NCBI GenBank assembly: GCA_003141855.1
Contig: PLNS01000026.1
Span: forward strand, 1-61,751
Direction: 5' to 3'
Origin: Candidatus Bathyarchaeota archaeon
Lineage (GTDB): Archaea; Thermoproteota; Bathyarchaeia; Bathyarchaeales; Bathycorpusculaceae
Length of the DNA stretch: 61,751 nucleotides
Shown: one piece after another, positions 7,610 to 15,396 of the stretch
Numbering within the stretch: the first letter of the stretch is position 1
Layout: each line of letters begins with the position of its first letter
The notes under the pieces: generated by a model
Seen by the model: the letters and a program-made list of their open reading frames with translations, nothing else
The model's database searches: none
Told to the model about the DNA's origin: nothing
Translations under genes and position numbers: made by a program

Positions 7610-7643
7610 TGGATTTGAACCCATTTGGGTATGCAACTCGGCG
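7610..7643. repeat. 34-bp direct repeat, right copy
   Basis: The same element as 6097-6130, with shared ends TGGA(C/T)TTGAACCC and TGCAACTCGGCG. It starts 47 bp after the TPR stop codon. The minus strand reads as a tRNA T-arm (GGGTTCAAATCC). Confidence 0.5.
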
Positions 7644-7730
7644 AACTTGTGCTCTTATTGGTTAAGGAGGGCGAGGCTTCAGATCATAGTTCAACTCGTC
7701 AAAATAGCCTAATTCAAAGAATTTAGGTGT

Positions 7731-7888
7731 AGGGACTCATACCCTTTTGGGGGTAAGTCCGGTACGACTCAGCCTCTCACTTACCACATTTGTAGGGTTG
7801 CTTTCGGGCGTTTTTCACTAATTTTTGCTTTTTCAACTCTTGTGGTTTGAACCCATTTCGGTTCAAATCCCGCCCGACCCCCCCCCAA
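7731..7888 (+). repeat. tRNA-like repeat copy with two hairpins
   Basis: The left end (7731-7765) repeats 5060-5095 and can be drawn as a tRNA 5' part: TTGGGGG, TA, then a perfect D-stem AGTC/GACT around CGGTAC. The right end is an inverted repeat (7844-7870: GGTTTGAACC / GGTTCAAATCC with a 6-nt spacer) whose right arm is a T-loop-like sequence, followed by a run of nine C. The interior is AT-rich. No coding frame. The 470-bp gap between the TPR gene and the 8029 gene holds only this and the 34-bp repeat. Confidence 0.45.
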
Positions 7889-8028
7889 TTCGCAATTTAA
7901 GGTCCGAACGACGGCTTAAACGACGGCGTCAAGCTAGCCCTCAGCACCAACCACTAATGCCATAACTAGATTTTTCTTGTTTTTAGGGGAAATTTTAATA
8001 CCGCCCAACGTTCTAATTAATAGAATAC

Positions 8029-8286
8029 TTGGAACTTGGTGACTCGGGTTTGGTTGAAGCAGTTTTCACAAATGAGGATAAGAAGAACCTCAAAGTCATA
8101 GCTGAGGAACTGCCAAAGCTCAGAACGGTTGTTGAGGAACTTATGGAAACGCTTGAAGTTCTAAGTGACGAGAAACTGATGAAAAGTATTGACAGGAGCC
8201 TAAAAGACCTCAAAGAAAACAAAGTGCTTAGCTACAAAGAAGTGCTGCCCGAACTGGGCATCGCTGAAAGAGAATTAAGCGCCTGA
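8029..8286 (+). CDS. Small helical protein, possible antitoxin-like
   Basis: A TTG-started, 85-residue protein that is mostly charged amphipathic helix. It ends in LSYKEVLPELGIAERELS, which resembles the short partner-binding tails of small archaeal antitoxins. No toxin lies beside it on this strand; the next gene is a convergent ribbon-helix-helix-like protein 2 bp away. The function is inferred weakly from size and tail only. Confidence 0.55.
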   Translation: MELGDSGLVEAVFTNEDKKNLKVIAEELPKLRTVVEELMETLEVLSDEKLMKSIDRSLKDLKENKVLSYKEVLPELGIAERELSA

Positions 8287-8288
8287 AA

Positions 8289-8483
8289 TTAGGCTTCATC
8301 GCATTCTGAAAAAGACGTTAATTTGCGGTTTGAGCCAAACATAGAATCTGGAATGCTTTTCCTTTCTAAAATCAATGTTCTTATAACTTGGTTGTGACTG
8401 CTTGCATTCATTTCTTTCTTGATGTCGTTTAGCATTTTAAGAGTTTTTTCGTGTACTCGAACTGTAGGCACACAATTCCTCAA
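8289..8483 (-). CDS. Ribbon-helix-helix-like small DNA-binding protein
   Basis: 64 residues. The N-terminal beta strand PTVRVHEKTLKMLNDIKKEM followed by the helix HNQVIRTLILERK fits the ribbon-helix-helix fold used by CopG/VapB-type regulators and antitoxins. The C-terminal 20 residues are short and polar, as in antitoxins. It converges on the 8029-8286 gene with only 2 bp between stops. No partner toxin is visible. Confidence 0.6.
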   Translation of the reverse strand: MRNCVPTVRVHEKTLKMLNDIKKEMNASSHNQVIRTLILERKSIPDSMFGSNRKLTSFSECDEA

Positions 8484-8534
8484 ACACTAAAACGTAACTA
8501 GAGAAATTAAGATTTACTTACCCAGCAGAACAAA

Positions 8535-10361
8535 ATGCAAAATAACCCAGCCGTCACTAGCCTAGTAGAGGCATATACCTTGACCACGCAACAAGTCACA
8601 TGGGACCTAACTGAACTTTTCCCAGGCATAAGTGACCCCAAAGTCAACCAAGCCATCGTGGAAGCCACGGTTTTGGCAGACGCGTTCGAGAAAACTTACC
8701 GCGGCAAAATAGCCAGCCTATCAGCTGAGGGCTTATTGCGGTGCCTTATGGAGGTTGAATCGTTTGAATCAAAATTTAGCGACATATCCTTGTTTTCGAG
8801 CCTCTCGTTTTCTGCAGACATGACTGTGCCCCAGGCGCAGGCGTTAAACGACAGGGTAAACAAGCTCGAAGCCTCAATAGCTAAGCAGTTGGCGTTTTAT
8901 TCTCTGGAGCTTGGCGCTTTGGTCAAAAGCAACCCCCAGATAATAAAGGAGCAACACTTAGCCAACTACAGGCACGTGCTGGAACGCGTCCACCGCAGAG
9001 TTGAACACCAACTCTCCGAAGTAGAAGAGCAACTCATCATCGAGAAGGACCAGTTCGGCGTCAACGCATGGGAGGAACTGCAGAGCAAATGGCTCAACAC
9101 CCGCCTCTTCGACGTGACAGTTTTGGGAGAAAAAAAGACTCTCAGCTATGGAGAAGCCAACGGTCTGCTGCCTCACCCTGACCGCGCCACGAGAGAATCC
9201 GCCAACCGCGCAATCTACGGGCTGCTGGGCAAAGACGGCGAAGTCTTCTCCTCAGCGCTCCGCAGCATCTGCAACGACTGGGTAACGGTGTCTAAACGCA
9301 GAAAATACGCTTCGCCCATGGAATCCAGCTTAATCAGCAACGACACCCAAGAGGGCATAATCGGCAACTTGCTTAAAGCCGTAGAAGAAGGCGCGGGGAC
9401 TTATCGGCGTTACCTTAAGTTGAAAGCCAAACTCATGGATCTGTCAGTGCTGGGCAACCATGACATTTTGGCTCCGTTGCCCGATGCGCCAGAGCTCAAA
9501 TTTACGTTCCAACAAGCACAAGACCTAGTTACCCAAGCCTACAGCCGCTTCGACCCCCAATATGCCGCCGCCGTCGCGGAAATGTTTACCAAACGCCGCA
9601 TAGACGCCACGCCAAGATTTGGCAAACGCAACGGCGCGTTTTGCGCAAGCTACTACAACGGCAAATCCGCCTACATCCTCCAAAGCTTCAACGGCACATT
9701 AACCGACGCCTACACTCTGGCGCATGAACTCGGGCACGCAACCCATGACTGGTACGCCTCAAGAAACCAAACCCTGCTGAACATGAACGCGCCCTCCGTC
9801 ACCGCTGAGACGGCTTCCATTTTTGGCGAGCTGTTGCTCACAGACCTGCTGCTGGGTGAGGCGAAATCGAATGCGCAACGAAGGGCGCTGCTGTGCTTGG
9901 TTTTGGACGAGGTAGGAATGACAGCGTTCCAAGTTACGGCGCGAGTGTGGTTTGAGCAGGCACTCTACGCTTCCATAGAGCAGGGCGAGTTCTTGGATTA
10001 CCAAACCATTTGCAGCCACTGGACCAAGAGTCGGGACCGCATCTACGGCGACGCAGTCGCATGGTTCCCTGAAATGCAGGCTGAATGGACCATGAAGCCG
10101 CACTATTATATGGCTAACTACCGCTTCTACAACTACCCCTACGTTTACGCCCAAATGTTCGTTTACGCCCTCTACGAGCGGTACCTGCAGGAAGGCAAAG
10201 CGTTTGTGCCCAAGCTGGTGAAGGCGTTGTCTGCCGGCGGCAGCGTATCGCCGTTGGAAATCGGGGAAATCGTTGGGTTAAATGTGGCGGCACCTGACTT
10301 CTGGAACGGCGGCTTGAAGGTGTTTGAACGCTTCATCGGTGACCTGGAAAAAATCGTTTAA
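8535..10361 (+). CDS. pepF: Oligoendopeptidase F (M3 family)
   Basis: A 608-residue zinc metallopeptidase that cleaves short peptides in the cytosol. The catalytic zinc motif HELGH is at residues 397-401 in the sequence LAHELGHATHDWYA, with the third ligand Glu in the following SVTAETASIFGELL helix (about residues 418-431). The N-terminal half is the helical lid typical of PepF. The length is normal for archaeal and bacterial PepF, and the frame is intact from ATG. It stands alone and probably has a housekeeping peptide-recycling role. Confidence 0.95.
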   Translation: MQNNPAVTSLVEAYTLTTQQVTWDLTELFPGISDPKVNQAIVEATVLADAFEKTYRGKIASLSAEGLLRCLMEVESFESKFSDISLFSSLSFSADMTVPQAQALNDRVNKLEASIAKQLAFYSLELGALVKSNPQIIKEQHLANYRHVLERVHRRVEHQLSEVEEQLIIEKDQFGVNAWEELQSKWLNTRLFDVTVLGEKKTLSYGEANGLLPHPDRATRESANRAIYGLLGKDGEVFSSALRSICNDWVTVSKRRKYASPMESSLISNDTQEGIIGNLLKAVEEGAGTYRRYLKLKAKLMDLSVLGNHDILAPLPDAPELKFTFQQAQDLVTQAYSRFDPQYAAAVAEMFTKRRIDATPRFGKRNGAFCASYYNGKSAYILQSFNGTLTDAYTLAHELGHATHDWYASRNQTLLNMNAPSVTAETASIFGELLLTDLLLGEAKSNAQRRALLCLVLDEVGMTAFQVTARVWFEQALYASIEQGEFLDYQTICSHWTKSRDRIYGDAVAWFPEMQAEWTMKPHYYMANYRFYNYPYVYAQMFVYALYERYLQEGKAFVPKLVKALSAGGSVSPLEIGEIVGLNVAAPDFWNGGLKVFERFIGDLEKIV

Positions 10362-10490
10362 AAGCCAAAACAAGAAGATACCTAAGAAAAAACTGCCTTC
10401 TACAAACCTGTTTTTTCTCAGTTTTCAGAGCACTGTTTTATGGTGCAAATTGGCCGTTTGCAAATTTGAGCTTTGCATGTTTGCTTTAGT

Positions 10491-10513
10491 ATATATAAGG
10501 GAGGGGGTAGGTC
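10491..10513 (+). promoter_or_regulatory. TATA box plus G-rich motif (copy 1)
   Basis: TATATAAGG is followed directly by GAGGGGGTAGGTC. The same arrangement recurs at 34016-34032, 34201-34222 and on the minus strand at 41409-41430; the G-rich part recurs at 33927-33940 and 46638-46652. The motif lies between the TATA box and the expected start site, where a regulator could block or aid polymerase. The downstream gene is the zinc-finger peptide at 10628. Confidence 0.6.
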
Positions 10514-10627
10514 AAAAGAGAAGCTATAAATTGTTTTATGGTTGGTTTGTTGCAGTCACATATCTTTAAGAATTATCCGTACCTAGAAAAATTGGTTTTT
10601 TAAAGAGTTAATTGGAGGTGGATTTTT

Positions 10628-10768
10628 TTGGAATCTGAAAAGTCTAATATGCCTGAACCAAAAAAGACAGCCAACGGCAAGTACAAGTGCCCAGCCGACA
10701 ATCAAGAATATGATACCAAAGAGGATTACGAAGCGCATTGCATGGAGGAGCATCCGGGCGGAATGTGA
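10628..10768 (+). CDS. 46-residue zinc-finger-like peptide
   Basis: A TTG start lies about 8 nt after TTGGAGGTGG. The sequence has Cys at about residue 21, then His and Cys at about 37-38, and His near the end (YKCPADNQEYDTKEDYEAHC then EEHP). This is a C2H2-like spacing in which one of the first pair of Cys is replaced by an acidic residue. It follows the TATA/G-rich promoter at 10491 with a long 5' leader. Confidence 0.6.
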   Translation: MESEKSNMPEPKKTANGKYKCPADNQEYDTKEDYEAHCMEEHPGGM

Positions 10769-10834
10769 TAAAGGCTAATTACCGCTGAACATATTGATTT
10801 TAAAAAATAAGAATAAGCTAAGAAAATTGCTTGG

Positions 10835-11329
10835 TTACTTTTCTTTTTCTTGGAAGAGCTTCTTGATTGCACCGATTCTTGCCTTCTGCGCCAACACATC
10901 GCTTGTAACTACAGTTATGGCTTCTTCGGGACACCATTTAACGCATTGTGGCCCGTCAGCTTTCTCTTTGCACATATCGCAAACGTAAACCACCTTGGTT
11001 TCTGGATGAAGCATTATTGCGCCGTAGTCACAGGCTTCGATGCACCAGCCACAACCGTTGCATTTGTCCTTGTCTAGAACGATTATGCCTGTTTCTTCAG
11101 ACTGAGTTAAGGCGTCTCTTGGGCAGGCAGCTACGCAAGCTGGGTCCTCGCAGAGTCGACATGTAACAGCCATGTTGGCTAACTGGTTAACTCTAACTAC
11201 GCGTATGCGTGATTTGAGCGGGTTGAAGGCTTTCTCTTTGGTGAATGAGCAAGCGTACTCGCATATTTGGCAGCCGACGCATTTTTCCGGGTCAGCGGAA
11301 ACAAATTTTCTTTCGTGGATTTTAACCAT
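10835..11329 (-). CDS. AOR-associated polyferredoxin
   Basis: A 164-residue iron-sulfur protein with four [4Fe-4S]-type Cys clusters: CVGCQICEYAC near residue 18, CRLCEDPACVAACP near residue 57, CNGCGWCIEACD near residue 90, and CDMCKEKADGPQCVKWCP near residue 117. It belongs to the HycB/DMSO-reductase-B-like electron-transfer family. Its start is 2 nt after the AOR stop, so it is the second gene of an AOR operon and most likely carries electrons from the AOR tungsten site. It is a paralog of 18343-18876. Confidence 0.92.
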   Translation of the reverse strand: MVKIHERKFVSADPEKCVGCQICEYACSFTKEKAFNPLKSRIRVVRVNQLANMAVTCRLCEDPACVAACPRDALTQSEETGIIVLDKDKCNGCGWCIEACDYGAIMLHPETKVVYVCDMCKEKADGPQCVKWCPEEAITVVTSDVLAQKARIGAIKKLFQEKEK

Positions 11330-11331
11330 TT

Positions 11332-13188
11332 CTATGCCTCTTTTCCTTCAATTATACTTTGGTAATCTTGCATGCCTAATTCTTGGAGTTTAGCTTTTGT
11401 GGGTATGCCTTCGACGTTCCAGCCGCGGGCTTGGTAGTAATCGTCTAGTAGCAGGTCGAGTTCGTCTTGGGTTACGACGGCGCCTTTTGCTGGTCCATCG
11501 TCGGGGATTGGTAGGTGCATGACTTTCCACGGGAGGGTGTCGTCTTTGCGGCCTAGGCCTTCTCGGGCGTTGATGAGTTTGGCGATTGTGTTTATTCGTT
11601 CGCCTGCAACGCTGAGTTCCTCAGGAGTTATTTCGGCGCCTGTGACTAGGTTGTAGAGTTTTGCCATGTCGGCGAGTTCCTTGTAGAGGGTGCCTTTGGC
11701 GTTCTTGCAGATGATAAGTGAATCGATTAGTGCGTAAACGTCTTCTGAGTCTTTGACGAGTTTGCCGCGTCCTTTTTCAGCTTTCAAACGGTCAACTTTG
11801 CCTTTCAAGTCGATAGCGTAAGCGCCACTTCTGCTGTGATCTGCTCCTCGGAATGAAACTGCGGAGCCTAATGCCGCGGTTTTTAGGCATCGTAAATCGT
11901 AGCCTGTGGCTTCTAAGCCTTTAATTTGCTGGGCAAGCTCCATTGAGCCTTTGCCGATTTTTTCGGCAGCCACCTTCACGCCGTCAGCGAGGATTTCGCC
12001 GATGCCTTCGCGTTTGCCGATTTTTTCGATAAGTTGGACTAGTGCATCTGCGTTTCCGAAGTGAGCGTCTAATCCGCCGAGTTCCTCATGTGTTAAGATG
12101 CCTTTTTCGTGGCAGTCCATTACGAAACTGACTGTTACACCTGCGCTTGTTGCGTCGAGGCCGTAGTAGTTGCAGAGTTCCGCGGCTTTGATTATTGCGT
12201 CTAGTTTGTCTACGCCACAGTTCGGTCCCAACGCCCAAAGATTATCGTATTCCATACGTGCCATCGTGCCCTTGTAGGGTCCTTCGCGGATGACGGCTTC
12301 GTGCTCGCACCGCATGGCGCATGAGTTGCAAGCGATGATTTTTGCGATGTATCGCTCGTTTAGGGTTTCTCCGCTGACTTTTTCAGCGTTCTCAAAATGA
12401 GCGTTGGTGAAGTTGCGTGTCGGCATACAGAAAAGCGCGTTTTGAATCATGATGTTTTCGGGTGTGCCTAGGGTGCGGTATTTTTGTGCTGCTGGACCTT
12501 TCATGCGTTCGTGGAATTCTTTAACCATTTCCATGAATTCGTCAGGTTTCGCAACGACTATATCGCGGGTGCCTCTGACAGCTATGGCTTTGAGGTTCTT
12601 GCTCCCCATAACTGCGCCAAGACCAGTCCTTCCGGCTGCGCGGGTTTTCTCGTTTATTATGCATGCGATTTTTGAGAGTTTTTCGCCTGCTAAACCGATA
12701 GATGCAACGCGAACGTAGTAGTCGCCGATTTCAGCTTTTATGGCGTCTTCGGTTTCGCTGGGTGATTTTCCCCAAACCTGTGATGCGTCAAGCAGCTGGA
12801 CTGAGTCGTCGTCAATCCACAGGTAAACAGGCTTCTCAGCTTTGCCAGTTAAAATTACTGCGTCGTATCCTGCTCGTTTTAGTTCTGCTCCAAAGGTGCC
12901 GTGGCTTACTGCTTCTCCGACGCCGTTTGTTGCTGGAGATTTTGATATGAATGCGTGGCCGTTTCCGCCTGTCGGAAACATTGTTCCTGAAACTGGTCCG
13001 ACTGCAAGTACAAGCGGGTTTTCTGCGCTGAGTGGGTCAACGCCTGCTTTTGAGTGGGATAGCCAGAGTTTCATGCCAAGGCCGATTCCGCCGATGTATT
13101 TTTTGGCGTCCTCTTCGCTTAGTTTTTCTGTGCGAGTTTTGCCTGTGGTTAAATCAACATATAAGATTGTTCCTGCGTAACCTAGCAA
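11332..13188 (-). CDS. aor: Aldehyde:ferredoxin oxidoreductase 1
   Basis: A 618-residue tungstopterin enzyme oxidising aldehydes to acids with ferredoxin as acceptor. The AOR N-terminal domain starts YAGTILYVDLTTGKTRTEKL. The cluster ligands CNSCAMRC lie at about residues 290-297 and a fourth Cys occurs in DSLIICKNAKG. The pterin-binding regions GLGAVMGSKNLKAIAVRGT and RGADHSRSGAYA are present. The start is TTG after GGAGG. Its upstream DNA (13234-13251) matches that of the second AOR. The substrate range cannot be read from sequence. Confidence 0.95.
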   Translation of the reverse strand: MLGYAGTILYVDLTTGKTRTEKLSEEDAKKYIGGIGLGMKLWLSHSKAGVDPLSAENPLVLAVGPVSGTMFPTGGNGHAFISKSPATNGVGEAVSHGTFGAELKRAGYDAVILTGKAEKPVYLWIDDDSVQLLDASQVWGKSPSETEDAIKAEIGDYYVRVASIGLAGEKLSKIACIINEKTRAAGRTGLGAVMGSKNLKAIAVRGTRDIVVAKPDEFMEMVKEFHERMKGPAAQKYRTLGTPENIMIQNALFCMPTRNFTNAHFENAEKVSGETLNERYIAKIIACNSCAMRCEHEAVIREGPYKGTMARMEYDNLWALGPNCGVDKLDAIIKAAELCNYYGLDATSAGVTVSFVMDCHEKGILTHEELGGLDAHFGNADALVQLIEKIGKREGIGEILADGVKVAAEKIGKGSMELAQQIKGLEATGYDLRCLKTAALGSAVSFRGADHSRSGAYAIDLKGKVDRLKAEKGRGKLVKDSEDVYALIDSLIICKNAKGTLYKELADMAKLYNLVTGAEITPEELSVAGERINTIAKLINAREGLGRKDDTLPWKVMHLPIPDDGPAKGAVVTQDELDLLLDDYYQARGWNVEGIPTKAKLQELGMQDYQSIIEGKEA

Positions 13189-13233
13189 ACCTTGTTTCCT
13201 CCAAGATTTTTAGATTATTTAGTGCTGTTGAAC

Positions 13234-13251
13234 AATATATTAAGTTAATGG
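13234..13251 (-). promoter_or_regulatory. Promoter of AOR operon 1
   Basis: Read on the minus strand it is CCATTAACTTAATATATT, an AT-rich TATA element about 46-63 nt before the AOR start. The same string, differing only at its ends, lies 46-62 nt before AOR 2 (20783-20799), showing a common promoter architecture and probably joint regulation. Confidence 0.55.
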
Positions 13252-13417
13252 GTTCTTTGTTTGAAAATTCATGGCTTAGTTTGGCATTGCAAATGCCGTC
13301 ATGTATAATTGGGAACAACGCTCAAGCCTGGGGTCCATGATTAAAATAATGATAAGCAGAGAAAAGAAATATCAGAACCAAACAACAATCACTAAACACG
13401 AGCAGAAGGCACAGAAA

Positions 13418-13705
13418 ATGCAAGTCAAAGTCCACTACATCAGCCTGGTAAAATCCTACACCAACAAAAGCCAAGACGAATTCACCTTCCCAAACAACAT
13501 CCTACTGTCGGAACTGCTCGACAAAATCGCAGAAACCTACGGCAAACAATTCACAACCGAAGTCTACGACCCAGCCAAAAAAGAGATGAAAGCAACCTTC
13601 GTAGCCATGGTTAACGGCGTCCTAATGAACCAACTCAGAGGCACAAACACACCCCTCAAAGACGGCGACAGCATAATACTGATGTCGCTTATGACAGGCG
13701 GCTAA
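13418..13705 (+). CDS. MoaD/ThiS-family sulfur carrier
   Basis: A 95-residue ubiquitin-like protein ending in Gly-Gly (SLMTGG), the C terminus that is adenylated and thiocarboxylated to donate sulfur to molybdopterin or tungstopterin. The beta-grasp core is seen as VKVHYISLVKSYTNKSQDEF and the late DGDSIILMSLMTGG. The frame is open upstream to 13301, but ATG 13418 gives a normal-sized protein. It is divergent from the AOR operon, fitting a role in tungsten cofactor synthesis. Confidence 0.85.
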   Translation: MQVKVHYISLVKSYTNKSQDEFTFPNNILLSELLDKIAETYGKQFTTEVYDPAKKEMKATFVAMVNGVLMNQLRGTNTPLKDGDSIILMSLMTGG

Positions 13706-13723
13706 ATTCAACTTCCTATTACA

Positions 13724-14080
13724 GTGCACCTTAAAAGCAAATCACCAGTATATTTTCCGATAGAGAAAAATACTAGAAATAGGAAACTAATGCTTTACTC
13801 TGCATTTTACATCTGCATGTACATATTTTTTATTATCCTATCTCTGACCTTGAGAGTCCTATGGATGAACAGCGCGTTTGTTACTGTTTTTACCGCAGCA
13901 ATAGGCGCATCATTATACTTAACGTATCATTACAAGCACTCAAAGAAGGAAGAAAAGCAAAGGATGATTTCCCAAAAGCCCCTCAACCATTACTATTATG
14001 ACCGATGGTACACCCCTGCCGACTCAACACAACTAGAAAATGAAGTTGAAAAAGTTAAAAAACGGAAAAATTCCTTGTAA
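13724..14080 (+). CDS. Two-helix membrane protein, unknown
   Basis: 118 residues from GTG 13724, 18 nt after the MoaD stop. Two adjacent hydrophobic segments (about residues 24-45 and 50-65) are followed by a basic cytosolic tail with KEEKQ and KKRKNSL. No family recognised. Possible co-transcription with the MoaD gene is suggested by spacing only. Confidence 0.55.
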   Translation: MHLKSKSPVYFPIEKNTRNRKLMLYSAFYICMYIFFIILSLTLRVLWMNSAFVTVFTAAIGASLYLTYHYKHSKKEEKQRMISQKPLNHYYYDRWYTPADSTQLENEVEKVKKRKNSL

Positions 14081-14237
14081 GCTTCTCTAACAGTCAGTCC
14101 AAACGAATAGTTAAGCTGACCCGACAATAAACTGGTTTAGCAGTTTGTTATTGGCTTACCACAGTCACACCACTTTAAGAGGATAAAAACACCGTTATAT
14201 CATACCCGTAAAGTCACTAAACCAGCGACTTGGGCAG

Positions 14238-14513
14238 GTGAGGTATGGTTTGATTTTTATCAGCTTAGGTAAAATGAGGAAAAAACCAAACAAAGAATTA
14301 GCTGGACAAGCAACCAAAATAACGGATGAACTAAAAAACATGGGCATAAAAATCATCGGTTGGTACTGGACTCTTGGTCGCTATGATACCGCGTTTATTT
14401 TTGAAGCTGAAAATGAAAAAGAAGCACTCAAAACATCGCTGGCAGTTGCAGATTTCGTTGCCACAGAAACATTAGTTGCAATTCCCAGAGAAGAGGCAAT
14501 AAAACTTCTGTGA
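14238..14513 (+). CDS. GYD-domain protein
   Basis: 91 residues with the ferredoxin-like alpha/beta pattern of the GYD family, including WYWTLGRYDTAFIFEAENE, where GRYD is the family signature. It starts at GTG 14238, with AGG just before. Family members are small cytosolic proteins of unknown function often found near redox genes. Confidence 0.8.
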   Translation: MRYGLIFISLGKMRKKPNKELAGQATKITDELKNMGIKIIGWYWTLGRYDTAFIFEAENEKEALKTSLAVADFVATETLVAIPREEAIKLL

Positions 14514-14551
14514 GTAGCTAAACAGCTTAAGTTTTATAATGTAATACTGGA

Positions 14552-14695
14552 ATGCAGCAGATAAAAAATGAATGCTTCAACCGTAACGATGACTTGGAAG
14601 AAAAAAGACAACACGACCGTAAACTCAAACATGAATTCTTGTGCCGATGGCATACCAAGGACATATCTTATCAGTTCATTTCAAACTTAGCATAA
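14552..14695 (+). CDS. 47-residue Cys/His-containing peptide
   Basis: ATG lies about 20 nt after TTTTATAAT, close to a leaderless archaeal arrangement. The product has Cys at about residues 8 and 31 and His nearby (HDRKLKHEFLCRWH), giving a possible metal site. No family recognised. An overlapping 40-codon frame exists in another phase, so the call is tentative. Confidence 0.35.
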   Translation: MQQIKNECFNRNDDLEEKRQHDRKLKHEFLCRWHTKDISYQFISNLA

Positions 14696-14834
14696 CCAAG
14701 AAGCCCAGTGTAGTAATGTGAAAAATACTTATGTAGCTTACATCTGCAGTCACATAGTCTTATTAGTAGTTTTAAACTCATTTTTTATGAGCTCAGGCTC
14801 TTTTTTGAAAAGTTTAAAACCGGAGGTGATTTGC

Positions 14835-15017
14835 TTGGAAAAAAGTACAACAATGACTAAAGGTCAAATGAAATCTTTTACTTGCCCGGCTTGCGGATGG
14901 TCAGTTAAATCACCTTGGGGCGAAAACGACATCGTTGACCATGCCAACCTGCATAGTAAGAATCATCATCCTGAGTTGAAAATGAGCATGGACGACATCA
15001 ATAAGATGATAAAGTAA
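14835..15017 (+). CDS. DUF1059-family protein
   Basis: 60 residues. TTG follows the ribosome site GGAGGTGA. The motif FTCPACGWSVKSPWGENDIV, then HANLHSKNHHPEL, matches the DUF1059 small zinc-type domain (CxxCG with a following His-x3-His). A longer frame from 14718 would add a hydrophobic leader, but the strong ribosome site picks TTG 14835. Confidence 0.8.
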   Translation: MEKSTTMTKGQMKSFTCPACGWSVKSPWGENDIVDHANLHSKNHHPELKMSMDDINKMIK

Positions 15018-15396
15018 ACCCATTGCAAGGTCACTAATAATATCCCTTCCTGATTTTCAAGTTTTTTTAACAATTTTTTTAAATCTTTAATATGCCATAG
15101 AAGTTAATCTGAACAAATTTTTGTTTGTTCCGACAGTTTAGAGCAGGTTTTTGACAGCTTTCTAGCGGTACTTCTGGCAATGTTTCTGCACTAAATTAAC
15201 GCCTCTTCAATTGCATTATTTGGTTTAATGATGCCCTGGAACATTTAGGGAAAAATTAAATGCAAAAGCCAATCATGATAACTATGGCTAAAATTGTGAA
15301 TTGAACCAGAGCCTTCTCAGCCCTTATCCTAATCTTTATTGCTTTATAAAACTAAAAAAAGAAGAAAGGGAAGATTGTTTTTTGGTTGTGTGGCTT
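15018..15396. other. Intergenic region with gene relic and terminator-like tract
   Basis: No open gene. It contains a decayed ferredoxin tail (15137-15190, listed separately). Near 15353-15375 the minus strand has T-runs that could end the beta-propeller gene transcript. An AT-rich T-run at 15062-15090 follows the DUF1059 gene and could be its terminator. Confidence 0.45.
15137..15190 (-). pseudogene. Relic of an AOR-type ferredoxin C terminus
   Basis: The plus strand GAGCAGGTTTTTGACAGCTT and what follows aligns with 18375-18426, the C-terminal codons of the second AOR ferredoxin, at about 80 percent by eye with a 2-nt gap that destroys the frame. Nothing else of the gene remains. It marks a former third AOR-ferredoxin locus or a partial duplication. 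Confidence 0.6.

Noticed and set aside
5060-7888. Working intron-containing or split tRNA genes in the tRNA-like repeats
   Set aside because: Acceptor and T-arm pieces are present but no consistent anticodon stem or loop could be drawn in any copy, and acceptor strands within one copy mismatch. They are kept as repeats or relics only.
12842-13340. Open frames opposite AOR 1
   Set aside because: They are mirror frames of a strongly conserved AOR gene and show no independent signals.
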